DNA of 64,000 nt, taken from Oscillospiraceae bacterium (GTDB taxonomy: Bacteria; Bacillota_A; Clostridia; Oscillospirales; Ruminococcaceae). Positions 34,545 through 42,535 of the stretch are shown here, piece by piece. Both the position numbers and the translations under genes were made by a program. The notes below the pieces were generated by a model that searched no databases, was not told the origin of the DNA, and worked only from the letters and a program-made list of their open reading frames with translations. The stretch is from assembly GCA_004558145.1 (NCBI GenBank), contig SFDQ01000003.1, positions 62,001-126,000 of the forward strand. The letters are read 5' to 3'. The first letter of the stretch is position 1. Each line of letters begins with the position of its first letter.

Positions 34545-35390
34545 ATGGCATTGACCACCAACACCAGCGGCGCCATCGGCAAGGCCGCCACCAAAACCGC
34601 TGTCGCAAAGAAGGACCCGACCACGGGCATGCGGGCGTATATCACCAAAATGCAGGGCGAGATCGCGAAGGCCCTGCCCAGCGTACTTACCCCGGAACGC
34701 TTCACCCGCATCACTCTGAGCGCGCTGAGCGCCACCCCGAAACTGGCCGAGACCACGCCTCAGAGCTTCCTTGGCGCGATGATGACCGCCGCCCAGCTGG
34801 GCCTGGAGCCCAACACCCCGCTGGGGCAGGCCTATCTGCTGCCTTACAAAAACAAGGGCGTTCTGGAGTGCCAGTTCCAGCTGGGCTACAAGGGCCTCAT
34901 CGACCTGGCCTACCGCAGCGGGCAGGTGTCCATCATCCAGGCCCACGCCGTGCACGAAAACGACGAGTTTTCCTATGAGTACGGCCTGGAGCCGAAGCTC
35001 TCCCACAAGCCCTCCCTGCGGGACAGGGGCGAGGTCACCTGCTATTACGCCATGTTCCGCACCAAGGACGGCGGCTTCGGTTTCTCCGTCATGAGCAAGG
35101 AGGACATCCAGAATCACGCCGAGCGGTTCTCCCAGAGCTACGGCAGCGATTACTCGCCCTGGAAGACCAACTTCGACGAGATGGCCAAGAAGACTGTCCT
35201 CAAGCGTGTGCTGAAATACGCGCCTCTCAAGAGCGACTTTGTCAAGGCTGCGGCCGCCGACGGCACCATCAAGCACGACATTGCCCCGGACATGGGTGAC
35301 GTGGCCCCGGTGGAGGCTGACTATGTGATCGACGCTGACACCGGTGAAGTCACCGAGGTGCATCCGGCCGAGGGCGGTGAGCCGGCGTGA
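34545..35390 (+). CDS. recT: RecT single-strand annealing protein
   Basis: 281 aa. RecT family blocks: TPERFTRITLSALSATPKLAETTPQSFLGAMMTAAQLGLEPNTPLGQAYLLPY and the central QLGYKGLIDLAYRSGQV. Acidic C-terminus. It pairs ssDNA produced by the YqaJ exonuclease. Its stop overlaps the ssb start. Confidence 0.95.
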   Translation: MALTTNTSGAIGKAATKTAVAKKDPTTGMRAYITKMQGEIAKALPSVLTPERFTRITLSALSATPKLAETTPQSFLGAMMTAAQLGLEPNTPLGQAYLLPYKNKGVLECQFQLGYKGLIDLAYRSGQVSIIQAHAVHENDEFSYEYGLEPKLSHKPSLRDRGEVTCYYAMFRTKDGGFGFSVMSKEDIQNHAERFSQSYGSDYSPWKTNFDEMAKKTVLKRVLKYAPLKSDFVKAAAADGTIKHDIAPDMGDVAPVEADYVIDADTGEVTEVHPAEGGEPA

Positions 35391-35953
35391 TCGTCAACAC
35401 CAAGACCGGCCTTCTGCTTGCCGGCACCATCGGCAAGACCCCGGAACTGAAATTTGTCGGCCAGAACGAGAGGCCGGTGCTGAAATTCTCGCTGCGGTAC
35501 GGCAGCGAGGAGGACGGCACCGGCAAGCGCCGGGGGAAGTTCGTGGACGTGGATGTATGGAGCGGCGCCGAGGAGCTGGACGGTATGTTCAGCGAGGATG
35601 ACGCCGTGATCGTCACGGCCCGGGAGCTCAAAAGCCGGGAATACAACGGCAAGACCTACTATTCCGTCAGCGCCGACGGGGTCTATCCCGGGGCGGCGGT
35701 GGTGTTCCGCTGGCTCCAGCAGGTCATCGACTGCATCCCAGCCGGTCCCCCGGCGGCCCCGGCGGAGTTTACCCCGGTGAACGCACCTGTGCCGGCGGAG
35801 TTCACCGCCCCCGGTGACCTCATCGGGCATGAACTGTATCCCGGTGAGCGGTTGAGCGACCACACCCCGCCCACCTCCGCAGGAAAAAACACACCTGTGC
35901 AGATGAAACTCGGCGATGCGCCCATCGAAGAGGCCGAGGACCTGCCGTTTTGA
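35387..35953 (+). CDS. ssb: Phage single-stranded DNA-binding protein
   Basis: 188 aa with a GTG start in a GTGA overlap. OB-fold over residues 1-105, then a Pro/Ala-rich linker, then an acidic tip ending EEAEDLPF, the SSB signature that recruits partner proteins. Located between recT and the HD gene. Confidence 0.85.
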   Translation: MIVNTKTGLLLAGTIGKTPELKFVGQNERPVLKFSLRYGSEEDGTGKRRGKFVDVDVWSGAEELDGMFSEDDAVIVTARELKSREYNGKTYYSVSADGVYPGAAVVFRWLQQVIDCIPAGPPAAPAEFTPVNAPVPAEFTAPGDLIGHELYPGERLSDHTPPTSAGKNTPVQMKLGDAPIEEAEDLPF

Positions 35954-35970
35954 AGAGAAAGGATGTACTT

Positions 35971-36573
35971 ATGGAAATCAACATGGAAGAGAACAAGCGT
36001 CGATTCATGGCGCTGGTCTCCGAGTGCGCCGCCGGCCGCCGCGGTGCGGACCGTTTGCTGGACTGGCTGGCCTCCACTGATTTTTTCGCCGCGCCGGCTT
36101 CCACCCGGTTCCACCTTTCGGAGCCGGGCGGGCTCTGCCTTCATTCGCTCCATGTGCATGACCGCATGGTGCAGCTCATGGTGCTGCTCCCGGACCCGTA
36201 CCCGGAGCGCGTTCTGTCCGCCCGCCTGGCGGCCCTGCTGCATGATGTGTGCAAAGCGAACTTCTACGCGGTGGAGATGCGCAACCGTAAAAACGAGGAG
36301 ACAGGCCGCTGGGAGAAGTATCCCTTCTACATCGTGGAAGACCGGTTCCCCTATGGTCACGGCGAAAAAAGCGCCTTTCTGGTGGACAGATACCTGCGCC
36401 TGACGGCGGAGGAGGCGATGGCCATCCGCTGGCACATGGGCGGCTTTGACGACGCCGCCCGGGGCGGCAGCTACGCCGCCGGCGATGCGTTCGACAAATA
36501 TCCCATGGCCATGCTGCTGCACATGGCGGACATGCTGGCCAGCCACATCGATGAAGCTGCAGGGGAGGAATGA
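35971..36573 (+). CDS. HD-domain phosphohydrolase
   Basis: 200 aa from ATG 35971. The HSLHVHDRM and ALLHDVCK motifs provide the H...HD...D metal site. Phage HD proteins of this kind can hydrolyse nucleotides or cyclic nucleotides; substrate not predictable. Part of the replication module. Confidence 0.8.
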   Translation: MEINMEENKRRFMALVSECAAGRRGADRLLDWLASTDFFAAPASTRFHLSEPGGLCLHSLHVHDRMVQLMVLLPDPYPERVLSARLAALLHDVCKANFYAVEMRNRKNEETGRWEKYPFYIVEDRFPYGHGEKSAFLVDRYLRLTAEEAMAIRWHMGGFDDAARGGSYAAGDAFDKYPMAMLLHMADMLASHIDEAAGEE

Positions 36574-36576
36574 AGA

Positions 36577-36945
36577 ATGGCAAATTACATCGAGGCCGAC
36601 ACCTTGGCCGAGCTGGAGGACAAACTGGCATCCATCTGCACGGAGGCGAGTTTGAAATGTGAACTCGTCACCGGCGACCCCATCAAGCTGTTCATCATGC
36701 CGGATATGAGCATGGATGGTCAGATCTCCATGCTGGACGAACCCTCCGGCGGCAATGGCCCGGACAGCCTGCTCACCATCATTTTCGCAGACGCTGATGT
36801 CACTTACAAAATCACCGGGGACTTTGTGATCTCGCGTCAGCTGCTGGGGAAAATCCTCAATCTGGCACGGAAGATCCATTACATGCAGCTGTGGGTGTTT
36901 TATCGCCGCGAACTGGCTGCACGCCGGATGGAGAGCATGGAGTAA
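36577..36945 (+). CDS. Uncharacterised phage protein
   Basis: 122 aa, four bases after the HD gene stop. Mixed alpha/beta composition with a Met-rich middle (IMPDMSMDGQISML). No family recognised. Confidence 0.6.
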   Translation: MANYIEADTLAELEDKLASICTEASLKCELVTGDPIKLFIMPDMSMDGQISMLDEPSGGNGPDSLLTIIFADADVTYKITGDFVISRQLLGKILNLARKIHYMQLWVFYRRELAARRMESME

Positions 36946-36961
36946 TGTGAAGGAGGACGCC

Positions 36962-37714
36962 ATGGCCCAAGACACTATTATCCTGCATCTGGACTGGCAG
37001 GTATTTCTCGGCGTCCTCTCTGACGAAGAGCTGGGTCAGTGGACGCGGGCGGTACTGCGGTACATGGACACGGGAGAACTCCCGGCGGCCATGAGCAAGC
37101 CTGTGGAGGTGGCATTTTATGCTGCTTTTGAGCGCATTGGCCGCGACCTGCGCCGGTATAAAGCCATCAGTGAAGTCCGCCGTGAGGCAGGTAAACAAGG
37201 CGGGGCAAGGAGCGCAGAGGCCCGCAAACTTTACTCCGTTGAAGCAAATGAAGCAAAACGAAGCAAATCCAAGCAAGCCGAAGCAAAATCAACCTTACCT
37301 TATCCTTATCCTAAGCCTATACCTAATACCTTATCATCATCGTCTGATGATAGTGCCGGCCTGAAAGCCGGGGGGACGATGACGACGACCACCGACCTGT
37401 TGGAATTTTCCACGGCGGCCTTTGAGGGCAGCCGGGTGCATATCTCCCAAAGCCTGTCAGAGACGGTGGACGCCTTGGGGCTGGATCTCACCAGGGCGGT
37501 GCTGAAAAGCTGCGCTGCCGCCGGCGGCCACAGCTGGGCTTATGTGGAAGCTGCAGTAAAAAAGTGCATCGCCAACGGCGTCACCACTGTGGAGGAGTAT
37601 GAGGCACACCACCAGCGGGAGACCGGGCGGCGGGTGGATCGGGCGGCACCCAGCGGAAACGACATCCTGGCGGCGGCCCGCTCCCGCCCGCTGCGCCTCA
37701 AACGAGAGGAGTGA
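36962..37714 (+). CDS. Phage replication protein (DUF6291/DnaD-like architecture)
   Basis: 250 aa from ATG 36962 with AAGGAGG at 6 bp. The N-terminus (HLDWQVFLGVLSDEELGQWTRAVLRYMDTGE) resembles the replisome-organiser type N-terminal domain found with DnaD-like proteins. A Lys/Ser/Pro-rich linker follows, then a C-terminal helical domain (SWAYVEAAVKKCIANGVTTVEEYE) like DnaB_2/DnaD tails. Probably initiates phage replication by loading host helicase. No helicase loader follows. Confidence 0.7.
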   Translation: MAQDTIILHLDWQVFLGVLSDEELGQWTRAVLRYMDTGELPAAMSKPVEVAFYAAFERIGRDLRRYKAISEVRREAGKQGGARSAEARKLYSVEANEAKRSKSKQAEAKSTLPYPYPKPIPNTLSSSSDDSAGLKAGGTMTTTTDLLEFSTAAFEGSRVHISQSLSETVDALGLDLTRAVLKSCAAAGGHSWAYVEAAVKKCIANGVTTVEEYEAHHQRETGRRVDRAAPSGNDILAAARSRPLRLKREE

Positions 37715-37785
37715 GGCTTGTGTTCTATAACGTAGAACACTATGCAGACCCAACAGCTGGAGCGGCTGAACGAAGCATACAACGA

Positions 37786-37807
37786 AAGGCCCGGGCGAAA
37801 GCCCGGG
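37786..37807 (+). other. Hairpin before the resolvase gene
   Basis: GGCCCGGGC-gaaa-GCCCGGGC forms a stable stem with a GAAA tetraloop in the 119 bp between the replication and resolvase genes. A short palindrome GTTCTA/TAGAAC is at about 37719-37738. No T run, so an RNA-processing or attenuation role is only possible. Confidence 0.4.
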
Positions 37808-37833
37808 CATCTTCCAAAAGGAGAGGAAAACCT

Positions 37834-38352
37834 ATGCACAACAAGATTTTTGCCATCGACCCGGGCACCACGCACAGCGGGTATGTGGTCGTGGAACATG
37901 ATGGCCGGGAGATCACCAGAGTGCTGTCCCGCGGGAAGCTGCCCAATGAGGAGCTGCTGCGCCAGCTGCCCTACAATGTGGGGCGCGCCGAGATCGTGGT
38001 GGAAATGGTGGCCAGCTACGGCATGGCGGTGGGCCGGGAGGTGTTCGAGACCTGCGTCTGGATCGGGCGCTTCCTCCAGCTGGGGGCGGTGCTGCCGGAA
38101 CGGCAGCCGCGCCACATCGTTTACCGCATCGAGGAAAAGGAGGCTCTGTGCCACAACAGCCGCGCCAAAGATGCGAATATCGTGCAGGCGCTGGTGGACC
38201 GATATGCCTACGGTCAGCCCAACCACGGCAAGGGAACCAAGGCGGCGCCGGGGTTTTTCTACGGATTCTCAAAGGATGCATGGCAGGCCATGGCTGTGGC
38301 AGCGACCTGGCTGGACCGGGAAACGCAGCGGAAAGATCAGAGGAGGGGATGA
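37834..38352 (+). CDS. RuvC-like Holliday junction resolvase
   Basis: 172 aa from ATG 37834 with AAGGAGAGG upstream. RNase H fold: IFAIDPGTTHSGYVV (first catalytic Asp at residue 8), EIVVEMVASYGM (Glu), and a C-terminal AKDANIVQALVDRYAY with the late acidic residues. Phage resolvases of this kind process branched replication intermediates before packaging. Confidence 0.82.
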   Translation: MHNKIFAIDPGTTHSGYVVVEHDGREITRVLSRGKLPNEELLRQLPYNVGRAEIVVEMVASYGMAVGREVFETCVWIGRFLQLGAVLPERQPRHIVYRIEEKEALCHNSRAKDANIVQALVDRYAYGQPNHGKGTKAAPGFFYGFSKDAWQAMAVAATWLDRETQRKDQRRG

Positions 38353-38353
38353 G

Positions 38354-38488
38354 ATGGAAAACAAAATCATCGAGGTCATTGTGAAAATTGCGGTCTACAC
38401 CTGCATGGTGCTGACCGCGGCGGCGCTGATATTTATGTTTGCTGGCTTTGCGGTTGCGGCCTTCAACTGGATGGCGGGGGTGATTTGA
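38354..38488 (+). CDS. Single-helix membrane peptide
   Basis: 44 aa, starting just after the resolvase stop with GGAGGGG upstream. One transmembrane helix covers most of the protein (VIVKIAVYTCMVLTAAALIF). Function unknown. Confidence 0.5.
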   Translation: MENKIIEVIVKIAVYTCMVLTAAALIFMFAGFAVAAFNWMAGVI

Positions 38489-38563
38489 TAATAATCAATG
38501 GATTCACTCCTGCGGATAGATTCCATACGAAAGCGCATGGGAGTGAGTTGAGAAATAAAGGCT

Positions 38564-39340
38564 TTAAAAGGAGTAAAGGTCAGTAAGAAAATCGGGAATA
38601 TGGCCTTGACGCAAATAGGCTTCCGCGATTTGTGTGGATATTTTGTTTGAACTCCTATCAAGACAAAAGCCAAGAGGGGCAACGTCGACCGAATACCCAT
38701 AAATCGAAGTGAAAGTCTGGTAGACGGGGATCCCTTTTTGGGTGCAAGCCTCGATGATTTTTCCTTGCAAATCGTGAGAGACATTATTATGTCCCAATAT
38801 TACGCCGCACAATTCATCAGGAGCAAATGAAAGATACCTTTCAGAAGAGAGCCGGGTGACTCTCCATTCGTTTTCATATTCCCAACCTTGTGATTTATAG
38901 TAATAGGCATTTTCGATGTATTGATCTAAGCCAATATGTGCTTGAGCTAAGTCTTGTTCGGTGAAACGAAATTTGTCGTTGGTATAGTTGACATTTCGGA
39001 TAGAAGAGAGAGAATCACGAGTTGAGAAAATGAAGCAGAGACCACTGTAATTGGCAGCATAGTGCGCCCACATTTGAGGACTATCAAAAGAGGATGTAAG
39101 TGAAAGTATTCGATACTTATCCATCTGCTCAATGACAATCGGATGAGGGACGCCGATGGACTCATATACTCCCGATCCTGGAATAGCAAGGGAAACCAAG
39201 CCGATTCCACCTTCCATTGGGTCGTTTAACTCAGACCGAGTAGATAAGTAAAGGCGATGATTGTTGATGACGTCTAACGAATATGGGAGATTTTCGGTAG
39301 TAAGTGATTTGAACTTGAAAACATAATGTGGCTTATTCAT
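38564..39340 (-). CDS. DUF2971-domain accessory protein
   Basis: 258 aa, GGGAGG upstream. DUF2971 motifs: YKF-type N-terminus (HYVFKFKSLTTENL), FNDPMEGG-like ELNDPMEGG, SLTSSFDSPQMWAHYAANYSGLCFIF and KSQGWEYENEWR. Families with this domain occur in prophages and mobile islands; activity not established. AT-rich and opposite to all surrounding genes, with its own TATAAT promoter near 39385: an inserted cassette. Confidence 0.8.
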   Translation of the reverse strand: MNKPHYVFKFKSLTTENLPYSLDVINNHRLYLSTRSELNDPMEGGIGLVSLAIPGSGVYESIGVPHPIVIEQMDKYRILSLTSSFDSPQMWAHYAANYSGLCFIFSTRDSLSSIRNVNYTNDKFRFTEQDLAQAHIGLDQYIENAYYYKSQGWEYENEWRVTRLSSERYLSFAPDELCGVILGHNNVSHDLQGKIIEACTQKGIPVYQTFTSIYGYSVDVAPLGFCLDRSSNKISTQIAEAYLRQGHIPDFLTDLYSF

Positions 39341-39424
39341 TGAGCTTCCTCCCGGATATGTTCCTTAAAGTGCGAAAAATGTATATTATATTATACCATG
39401 GTTAAATTGCGACGTGAGGAAATG

Positions 39425-39877
39425 ATGACTAATCAAGAGAAACGGAATCGACTGAAAAAGTATCTTGCCATAAAGATGGAGAATGAAAATCGGTTGGACA
39501 AGCTTGCCCGCTTGAAAAGCAATGCGGAATTGCCGCCTATGCGCGGCGGCGATGAGTCGCAGCATACGGCACCATCTGGTGACAAACTGCCGCGTTCGGT
39601 GGAGGAGTATACCGCCTATGAGGAGAAAATTGCGCCACTGATTCGCGCGAACCAGCGGGAGATGGAGATCATTGAAAAAGCCATCGCGGCAGTCCGGGAC
39701 CCGATGGAGAGAGAGGTGCTGCGGCTTCGGTATTTGGATGCTGACTTCACGAAGCTCCTCTACTGGAAAGATGTGGCCAGGGCAATCTACAAAAAAGACG
39801 ACAAGAACAGTGTGGACGCTGTGATCCGGCTTCACACGAGGGCCCTCTCTTCGGTCAGGTTTGAGAAAAAAACGTAA
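39425..39877 (+). CDS. ArpU/DUF1492-like late transcription regulator
   Basis: 150 aa from ATG 39425; ATG 39422 and 39398 are alternatives. Helical protein with an N-terminal coiled coil, a central PMEREVLRLRYLDAD segment and a C-terminal sigma-region-4-like helix-turn-helix (KDVARAIYKKDDKNSVDAVIRLHTRALSSVR). Such regulators sit at the border of early and late genes and activate packaging and structural genes. The iterons directly behind it are its probable target. Confidence 0.75.
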   Translation: MTNQEKRNRLKKYLAIKMENENRLDKLARLKSNAELPPMRGGDESQHTAPSGDKLPRSVEEYTAYEEKIAPLIRANQREMEIIEKAIAAVRDPMEREVLRLRYLDADFTKLLYWKDVARAIYKKDDKNSVDAVIRLHTRALSSVRFEKKT

Positions 39878-39879
39878 AA

Positions 39880-39934
39880 TGCGGTACTTTGCGGTATTTT
39901 GCGGTAGATTGCGGTGAACTTTGCGTGGTATCAT
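39880..39934 (+). promoter_or_regulatory. Late promoter with four 10-bp iterons
   Basis: TGCGGTA-type repeats start at 39880, 39890, 39900 and 39910 (fourth is TGCGGTG), exactly one helical turn apart. They are followed by TATCAT at 39929-39934 with no usable -35. This is the layout of an activator-dependent promoter bound on one face of the DNA. Confidence 0.7.
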
Positions 39935-40048
39935 AAGACCGTCAGAAAGCGCCCAGGCAAGCGGTTTTCTGACGACCTCCTAAAGCGAATGTGGCAGTCG
40001 CCACGGCAGGCGGCGGCGTCAATAGCCTGCTGAACTCCTTTCTCTGCA

Positions 40049-40081
40049 GCACCAGCTCCACACAGGGGCTGGTGCCTTTTT
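40049..40081 (+). terminator. Terminator downstream of the late promoter
   Basis: GCACCAGC (40049-40056) pairs with GCTGGTGC (40068-40075), followed by CTTTTT. It would stop late-promoter transcripts after about 140 nt unless antiterminated. The 39935-40048 stretch before it has no ORF but contains further inverted repeats (GTCAGAAA 39941-39948 with TTTCTGAC 39966-39973). Confidence 0.75.
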
Positions 40082-40199
40082 ATGCCGTTACGGGCCGCGA
40101 GAGGCCCGGGGCGGCTCGATCCTCCATAGCCCGCCCCGGCGCCGGAAGAAGCTCAACACATCAGTGACCAAATCCTTCATTGTCGTGCTGCCGGGGCGG
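40065..40199. repeat. 135-bp direct repeat, left copy, flanking the KAP NTPase cassette
   Basis: Matches 41750-41884 without gaps, 128 of 135 positions identical by eye. It begins with the terminator's 3' arm and includes an inverted GGGCC...GGCCC and CCGCCCCGGC. No ORF in it is supported. Confidence 0.9.
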
Positions 40200-40225
40200 T
40201 CTTTTGCACAACAAACAGCTTTTCA

Positions 40226-40254
40226 TTGCCTGCGTTTTATCAATCTGATAAAAT
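40226..40254 (+). promoter_or_regulatory. Own promoter of the KAP NTPase with operator palindrome
   Basis: TTGCCT (40226-40231), 17 bp, TAAAAT (40249-40254). The perfect palindrome TTTTATCA-atc-TGATAAAA (40235-40253) covers the spacer and -10, so a dimeric repressor could control it. Confidence 0.65.
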
Positions 40255-40276
40255 GTAGAGCAAAGAGGTGAGCTGA

Positions 40277-41710
40277 ATGCATAAGCAGTCCAGAACGTTT
40301 GAAGAAGATGATTTGTTTGACCGTAAGCCATATGCAAAGTTCCTCGAAAAGCTGATTCTGAACAGCGGACAATATCATCGGGACGATGATATGAAGGCAT
40401 ACACCATTGCGGTCGACTCCCCGTGGGGGACAGGGAAAAGTGTGTTTTTGGAAAAATTCGAGAACATGCTGCAGAAAGACTGCCCGAAAACGATACGGGT
40501 AGTTCATTACAATGCATGGCAGAACGATTTTTGGAAGAATGCATTTGAACCCTTTGCAGATGCGGTTTTCCGCAGCGAATGGTTCTGGAAACAGCTGGCG
40601 GACGAAACACTGGACGATGCATCAAAGTACCTCTTGAGTGCTGTGAAAAATGTGGGCATGGCCTTTTTGAAAACACAGCTTTCCAAGGTCCTTGATATCG
40701 GATATATGGAAAAAGCAGGTAAAGACTTTGGCAGCGCACTCACAGAGGAGATAGATCAAACTCCTAATTCTGTTGGCAAAGAATATCGAGATTACACAGA
40801 GAATCTGCGACAGCTGCAGGATGCCATGGAAGAGTTTTTGAAGGAAAAATTACCGGGTGGAAAACTTGTCATTATTATCGATGAGCTGGACCGGTGTCGC
40901 CCGACGTTTGCAATCGACACGCTGGAAATATTAAAGCACATCATGGATGTGCAGAACGTTGTATATGTACTCGCACTGGATGTAAGGCAGCTGGGGGCAG
41001 CAATAAAACAGGTCTATGGTGCGGATACAGATGCGACAGAGTATCTGATGCGGTTCTTCAGTTATTACTCGCGAATGCCGGAAATGGAGACGAAGTACCT
41101 GGTTCATAAAATGTTTGAGACAGTAGGTGTGGAACTGGAGTATGATGCGAAAGATGTTTTGACTGCAATAGCGGAAAAGCTGATGCTTACAGCTCGAGAC
41201 TTTGAAACCATTGGCAAGGTGTATCAAATCATGCTTGATGCATTTTTGCGACAATACAAAAACCAGCAGGCATATATTTTGTACTGGATACTTGTGTGCA
41301 TGAAGTATAAAAAGCCAATTGCATTTCAAGAACTTTTGTCCGTGAGAAACAGGGACAATGAGTTGGCTCCCATACTTACAAATGTGTGCATTGTTGGTGC
41401 CGGTGAAAAAGTCTTGCAAAATTACCCGATGAAAGATTTGCATTTTTATCGTGGGAATCGGCGGGAAAGTGATCAGGAGGCAGAATTTCAAATAGTCGGT
41501 TTTAAAGAAAAAGCAGGGCCTTTTCTCATTGAGCTTAAAAAGAAGTACGGGTATGCACCCTATATGATGGGAATTGATGAAGAAATTAGCCTGTCTGGCC
41601 TTCTCTTTTTTCCCGACATCCTACGGTGGGAAGAAATCAAGGACCTTACTCCTGGTGAGTTTCTGCTCCAGCAGATGGAAATGTACAATTTTATTCCCGA
41701 ACTCGAATAA
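40277..41710 (+). CDS. KAP-family P-loop NTPase, candidate phage-exclusion protein
   Basis: 477 aa. Walker A SPWGTGKS (residues 48-55), Walker B LVIIIDELDRCRP near 196-208, and the AWQND motif typical of KAP NTPases (Kidins220, ARMS, PifA). PifA of the F plasmid excludes phage T7, and relatives occur in defence systems. No clear transmembrane helices are inserted. The gene is AT-rich, has its own promoter and terminator, and lies between 135-bp direct repeats in front of the terminase genes, all signs of an acquired accessory cassette. Confidence 0.85.
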   Translation: MHKQSRTFEEDDLFDRKPYAKFLEKLILNSGQYHRDDDMKAYTIAVDSPWGTGKSVFLEKFENMLQKDCPKTIRVVHYNAWQNDFWKNAFEPFADAVFRSEWFWKQLADETLDDASKYLLSAVKNVGMAFLKTQLSKVLDIGYMEKAGKDFGSALTEEIDQTPNSVGKEYRDYTENLRQLQDAMEEFLKEKLPGGKLVIIIDELDRCRPTFAIDTLEILKHIMDVQNVVYVLALDVRQLGAAIKQVYGADTDATEYLMRFFSYYSRMPEMETKYLVHKMFETVGVELEYDAKDVLTAIAEKLMLTARDFETIGKVYQIMLDAFLRQYKNQQAYILYWILVCMKYKKPIAFQELLSVRNRDNELAPILTNVCIVGAGEKVLQNYPMKDLHFYRGNRRESDQEAEFQIVGFKEKAGPFLIELKKKYGYAPYMMGIDEEISLSGLLFFPDILRWEEIKDLTPGEFLLQQMEMYNFIPELE

Positions 41711-41733
41711 GATAATAAAAAGCAAAACAGTAA

Positions 41734-41766
41734 GGCGCCAGCCCCGCCGGGGGCTGGTGCCTTTTT
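41734..41766 (+). terminator. Terminator of the KAP cassette
   Basis: 12-bp stem (41734-41745 with 41750-41761, one G-T pair), four-base loop, five Ts. Confidence 0.9.
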
Positions 41767-41884
41767 ATGCCGTTACGGGCCGCGAGAGGCCCGGGGCGCC
41801 TCGATCCTCCACATCCCGCCCCGGCGCCGGAAGAAGCTCAACACACAAGTGACCAAATCCTTCGTTGTCGCGCTGCCGGGGCGG
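41750..41884. repeat. 135-bp direct repeat, right copy, flanking the KAP NTPase cassette
   Basis: Second copy of the 40065-40199 repeat with about seven substitutions. Both copies start in the terminator hairpin. Confidence 0.9.
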
Positions 41885-41885
41885 G

Positions 41886-41920
41886 AAAAAAGAAAGGCCG
41901 GGGATTGCGCCCTGGCCTTT
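41886..41920 (-). terminator. Terminator of hicB
   Basis: Stem of AAAGGCC (41893-41899) with GGCCTTT (41914-41920), plus inner G-C pairs; six Ts on the minus strand (A run 41886-41891). Confidence 0.8.
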
Positions 41921-41937
41921 GTCAAATAGACCTGAAA

Positions 41938-42324
41938 TCACTCGATGTTCAATTGTTGCTTCAGACCAGCCGCCAAAGCGCTGGAGAAGTTGAGGTGTGC
42001 TGCTTCGGCGGCCTCGTTCAGCCAGCTCGGAATGGTGCAGTTCTTTCGCACGGCGCGCATATCGTTCGCCCGCCGGTAGGCGGCGAAGTCGATGTCCACC
42101 AGTGTGGCCACCTCGTTCGGCTCGCAGGCGGGAAGAGATGCCGAGCCGGTAGGGATTTGCCGCCCAGCATCTTCTTCGGCAAGACCCCACAGGCCGATGG
42201 CATCACGGGCCATGGCGATGGCATCCGGGATGGTGTCGCCCTCGGTATTGAGGCAAAGGCTGGGAATGGATACAACATAGCCATTCTCTGCCGGAGTGAG
42301 GATGATGGGATAAACTGCTTTCAT
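41938..42324 (-). CDS. hicB: HicB-type antitoxin without a HicA partner
   Basis: 128 aa from ATG 42324. The N-terminal RNase H-like HicB fold (YPIILTPAENGYVVSIPSLCLNTEGDTIPDAIAMARDAIGLW) is followed by a C-terminal ribbon-helix-helix-like segment (CTIPSWLNEAAEAAHLNFSSALAAGLKQQL). HicB normally neutralises the mRNA interferase HicA, which should be a 60-70 aa gene next to it. No such frame is visible on either side. It may act as a stand-alone regulator or antagonise a host or competing HicA. Confidence 0.88.
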   Translation of the reverse strand: MKAVYPIILTPAENGYVVSIPSLCLNTEGDTIPDAIAMARDAIGLWGLAEEDAGRQIPTGSASLPACEPNEVATLVDIDFAAYRRANDMRAVRKNCTIPSWLNEAAEAAHLNFSSALAAGLKQQLNIE

Positions 42325-42370
42325 GTAGATGCCCCCGTTCAATTCTGCTTTGTTCTGAACCATCAATTTG

Positions 42371-42399
42371 ATTATACGCATTTTATGCGTGCTTGTCGA
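42371..42399 (-). promoter_or_regulatory. hicB promoter with operator palindrome
   Basis: Minus strand TCGACA (42399-42394), 17 bp, TATAAT (42376-42371). ACGCAT-ttt-ATGCGT (42376-42390) lies in the spacer, a likely HicB binding site. Confidence 0.75.
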
Positions 42400-42535
42400 T
42401 GGGGCGGAAGTAAACGAGAAAGAAAAAATTGTCATGGCTCAAGCCGCCCGGCGCGGGCTTTTCTTTTGCGCGGATGTCCACGCGCTATGCTTGCAAAATC
42501 AGACACAGCCGAAAAGGCAAAGAGAGGTGGTGGTG

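Noticed and set aside
39880..39919. Four short repeats as a CRISPR remnant
   Set aside because: The period is 10 bp with 3-bp spacers, far too short for CRISPR; the arrangement fits regulator iterons.
40065..41884. 135-bp repeats as insertion sequence ends
   Set aside because: They are direct, not inverted, no transposase is present and no target-site duplication is visible.
42325..42535. A hicA toxin gene beside hicB
   Set aside because: No 55-70 codon frame with the HicA pattern is visible in any frame between hicB and terS or behind hicB.
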